Below are positions 5,977-7,922 of a stretch of DNA of 7,922 nt, piece after piece; position 1 is the stretch's first letter; each line of letters opens with the position of its first letter. The DNA comes from Clostridiales bacterium UBA6114 (GTDB taxonomy: Bacteria > Bacillota > Clostridia > Oscillospirales > Butyricicoccaceae): the NCBI GenBank assembly GCA_002423435.1, contig DIWE01000003.1, positions 1 through 7,922 on the forward strand. The letters are read 5' to 3'. Made by a program: the position numbers and the translations under genes. The notes beneath the pieces were generated by a model that saw only the letters and a program-made list of their open reading frames with translations, was not told the DNA's origin and searched no databases.

Positions 5977-7320
5977 ATGAGCTTATCGGAAAAATTCGTA
6001 AAGCCGATTTCCGGCATCAGTTATGCGGCGCTTAAGCGCGACGTTTTGGATAAAGCGAAGATGTGCATTCTGCATTCTCTCGCGTGTACATATGCCGGCC
6101 GCGACGCCTCGTGGTCGAAGGCGGCGAGGGAACTTACAGCCGAGCTCCATCCGGACAGAGGCGCCTCCGTCTGGTTTTTCAATCAGTACACAAATATGGC
6201 CGACGCCGCTTTCACAAACGCGGTTGCGGCGCAAAGCATTCTGCACGAGGACATTCACCGCGACAGCAACGCCCACCCCGGCGTGATCGTCATTCCGGCG
6301 GCCATTGCAGTGGGCGAGCGGTGTAAAAGCAGCGGCAGGCAGGTTTTGGAGGCGATTGTCGCCGGTTACGAGATGATGGGGAGAATCGGCCGCGGGACGG
6401 TCTGCCCCGAATTTACCGGGAGGGGATTTCGGCCCACCTCGATCATTGGGACGTTTGGCAGCAGCATGGCCGCGGGCAAGCTGATGGGACTGAGCCCGAC
6501 GGAGCATCTCGCCGCATTTTCCCTGTCCGCCAGCTTTACCTCGGGGATCAACGAATGGGCGATCGCCGGAACGGACGACCTGTATTTTCAAAACGGAATG
6601 GCCTCCCGCAGCGGCATTGTTGCGGCGGCCCTTGCAAAACGGGGCGTCGCCGCCCCCATGACGATTCTGGAGGGCAAGGCCGGATTATGCAATGCATTCG
6701 GCTTCTCCCTGGCAAATCTGGAGGCCGTCGACCTAAACGACGGGCGTTATGTGATTACCGACGTCAGGTTTAAGCCGGCGCCCGCCTGCGCTCTGGTGCA
6801 GACGACCGCGCAGGCGGCTCTTGACGCGGCCAGGGCCGGTGTGAAAGCGGAAAATGTTGCCCGGGGGACGATTTATACGTTTGAGCTCGGCAAGACCTAC
6901 GCCGGTTGCGACAATGCCGGTCCGTTTGAGAACATTTTGCAGGCGCGGATGAGCAATCAGTTCAATTTTGCGGCCACGATGATCCGCGATAAAATTTCAA
7001 ACGAAAATTATCTGAAATATCATGATCCTGAGATCGCCGGGCTGGCAGGCAAGCTGAAGGTTGAGGCGGTGCCGGAATTTACGCAGATGTTTCCGGATCG
7101 GCAGCCGGTAAGAGTGGAGCTCGTCATGAACAACGGGCAGTCCTTTTCCTTTTGCCGGGAGGAGCCCGTCTATCTCAAGCGCGACGATATTGTCGGGAAA
7201 TTGTACGATTATTGCAGCCCGGCTCTCGGGAAAAGCGGCGTTGACAAAATCATCGATACGGTGGAGCATCTCGAGGATGTCGAGGATATCGGCGTTGTTC
7301 ATAAGCTTTTTTTGCGCTGA
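5977..7320 (+). CDS. MmgE/PrpD family protein (carboxylate dehydratase/decarboxylase/epimerase superfamily)
   Basis: From ATG 5977 this is a 447-residue soluble protein, normal for the family. Order of motifs: N-terminal helical domain with LHSLACTYAGRD (32-43), then ILHEDIHRDSNAHPGVIVIP (88-107) with H100 in the conserved HPG, PAAIAVGE, GFRPTSIIGTFGSSMAAGKL (150-169), GMASRSGIVAAALA (207-220), ILEGKAG (230-236) and RFKPAPAC (264-271). The C-terminal domain follows. Characterised relatives are 2-methylcitrate dehydratase PrpD, cis-aconitate decarboxylase and iminodisuccinate epimerase, all acting on small di- or tricarboxylates. Some positions often occupied by His or Lys differ here: R152 in GFRPTS, a Gln (Q205) and no Lys before the GMAS motif, and Q275 after the KPxPxC motif. 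The exact reaction therefore cannot be transferred. Longer starts at 5929 and 5965 are less supported. It is the last gene of the operon, ending just before a terminator. Confidence 0.9.
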   Translation: MSLSEKFVKPISGISYAALKRDVLDKAKMCILHSLACTYAGRDASWSKAARELTAELHPDRGASVWFFNQYTNMADAAFTNAVAAQSILHEDIHRDSNAHPGVIVIPAAIAVGERCKSSGRQVLEAIVAGYEMMGRIGRGTVCPEFTGRGFRPTSIIGTFGSSMAAGKLMGLSPTEHLAAFSLSASFTSGINEWAIAGTDDLYFQNGMASRSGIVAAALAKRGVAAPMTILEGKAGLCNAFGFSLANLEAVDLNDGRYVITDVRFKPAPACALVQTTAQAALDAARAGVKAENVARGTIYTFELGKTYAGCDNAGPFENILQARMSNQFNFAATMIRDKISNENYLKYHDPEIAGLAGKLKVEAVPEFTQMFPDRQPVRVELVMNNGQSFSFCREEPVYLKRDDIVGKLYDYCSPALGKSGVDKIIDTVEHLEDVEDIGVVHKLFLR

Positions 7321-7337
7321 TCGGTCATCCATGACCC

Positions 7338-7380
7338 TAAAAAGCGCCGGGACTGCAATTATCACAGTCCCGGCGTTTTC
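7338..7380. terminator. Bidirectional rho-independent terminator between convergent genes
   Basis: An 11-bp perfect GC-rich stem pairs 7345-7355 with 7365-7375 around a 9-base loop. It is followed by TTTT on the + strand. Read on the - strand, the other side begins C then TTTTT. It therefore can end both the + operon, 25 bases after its last stop codon, and the - strand regulator gene, whose stop is at 7389-7391. Confidence 0.9.
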
Positions 7381-7388
7381 GGCAATAA

Positions 7389-7922
7389 TCAGGGTTCCTT
7401 TTTGTTAAGGTGTGCAAGCTCCTCATACTGTTTCATTTTGCGCCATAACGTTACGCGGTGGATCCCCAGCATTTGCGCCGCTTTGGTATAGTTTCCATGG
7501 CAGGCCTTGAGCGCCCACTGGATTTCCTGCATCTGATTGTAAAAAAAGCCGTTCGGCATGACGTATTCGGGCTCCTGTGTCTGGGGGGAAATCGGGGGAT
7601 TGCCGCCGCCCTGCAGCCGCAGAAGCTTTTTGCCGATCGAGTCGCAGATCCGCTCGATGATCACATCGGCATTGTCCCCCTGCTCTAAAAACGCGATCAT
7701 CATCCGCACAAAGTTCTCAAGCTCGCGCACATTTCCGGGCCAGTCATAGGAGCAAAGCGTGCGTTCGATATCCTTTAAATACGGTTTTAGGATGGAGACA
7801 ACGCCCGGGGCGAACTCCTCCATAAAAACCTGAAACAGGCTGATAATATCCTCCGGATGCCGTCTTAGCGGCGGGATCTCGATTTCCAGGACATTCAGCC
7901 GGTAATAAAGGTCTTCTCTGAA
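7389..7922 (-). CDS. Sigma-54-dependent transcriptional activator, C-terminal part (5' end outside window)
   Basis: The - strand frame is open from base 7922 to TGA at 7391-7389, giving the last 177 residues. It enters in the AAA+ domain with FREDLYYRLNVLEIEIPPLR (1-20) and RHPEDI, then WPGNVRELENF (61-71). Both are signature segments of sigma-54 activators of the NtrC type. After a linker with a Gly/Pro/Gln-rich patch (about 103-120), a Fis-type helix-turn-helix ends the protein: ALKACHGNYTKAAQMLGIHR (137-156), then VTLWRKMKQYEE. Such proteins bind enhancer DNA and use ATP to open promoters held by sigma-54 RNA polymerase. The N-terminal sensor domain and the Walker motifs lie beyond the window. 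It faces the catabolic operon tail to tail and shares its terminator, so it is a candidate regulator of it, by inference. Confidence 0.95.
   Translation of the reverse strand, partial: FREDLYYRLNVLEIEIPPLRRHPEDIISLFQVFMEEFAPGVVSILKPYLKDIERTLCSYDWPGNVRELENFVRMMIAFLEQGDNADVIIERICDSIGKKLLRLQGGGNPPISPQTQEPEYVMPNGFFYNQMQEIQWALKACHGNYTKAAQMLGIHRVTLWRKMKQYEELAHLNKKEP

Noticed and set aside
7323..7336. Short inverted repeat GGTCAT/ATGACC after the operon's last stop codon.
   Set aside because: Six pairs with only two bases between the arms is a weak structure, and the adjacent terminator stem explains transcript ending.

Overview
The window looks like one accessory catabolic operon on the + strand, followed by a convergent regulator gene on the - strand. 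The host is probably an anaerobic Bacillota, perhaps a Clostridia/Oscillospiraceae-type bacterium. The hints are strong AGGAGG-type ribosome binding sites, 4-bp ATGA gene overlaps, a moderately GC-rich coding style and a lipoprotein with a Ser/Pro/Ala linker. This assignment is inference, because no rRNA or housekeeping marker is present.

Layout. 1-189: C-terminal end of an MmgE/PrpD-family protein that begins upstream of the window. 196-235: intercistronic hairpin. 261-494: small two-helix membrane protein resembling DUF3311. 491-2008: sodium:solute symporter (SSS family), overlapping the small gene by 4 bp. 2079-3128: TAXI-type TRAP solute-binding lipoprotein. 3138-3165: near-perfect hairpin. 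3201-5120: fused 4TM/12TM TRAP permease. 5117-5839: metallo-beta-lactamase-fold hydrolase of the lactonase type, overlapping the permease by 4 bp. 5840-5976: gap holding an orphan Shine-Dalgarno and another hairpin. 5977-7320: a second, complete MmgE/PrpD-family protein. 7338-7380: bidirectional terminator. 7389-7922: C-terminal part of a sigma-54-dependent activator on the - strand, running off the window edge.

How the genes may work together. Two unrelated secondary transporters (SSS with its small partner, and a complete TAXI-TRAP system) lie in the same operon as two MmgE/PrpD enzymes and a lactonase-like hydrolase. MmgE/PrpD enzymes act on small di- and tricarboxylates (2-methylcitrate dehydratase, cis-aconitate decarboxylase, iminodisuccinate epimerase). 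A reasonable inference is an uptake-and-degradation module for one carboxylate or lactone-forming organic acid, possibly controlled by the neighbouring sigma-54 activator. The substrate cannot be read from the sequence. The operon promoter is not in the window, and no convincing -24/-12 promoter was found inside it. There are no RNA genes, mobile elements or CRISPR arrays, and no stretch longer than 300 bases without a gene.
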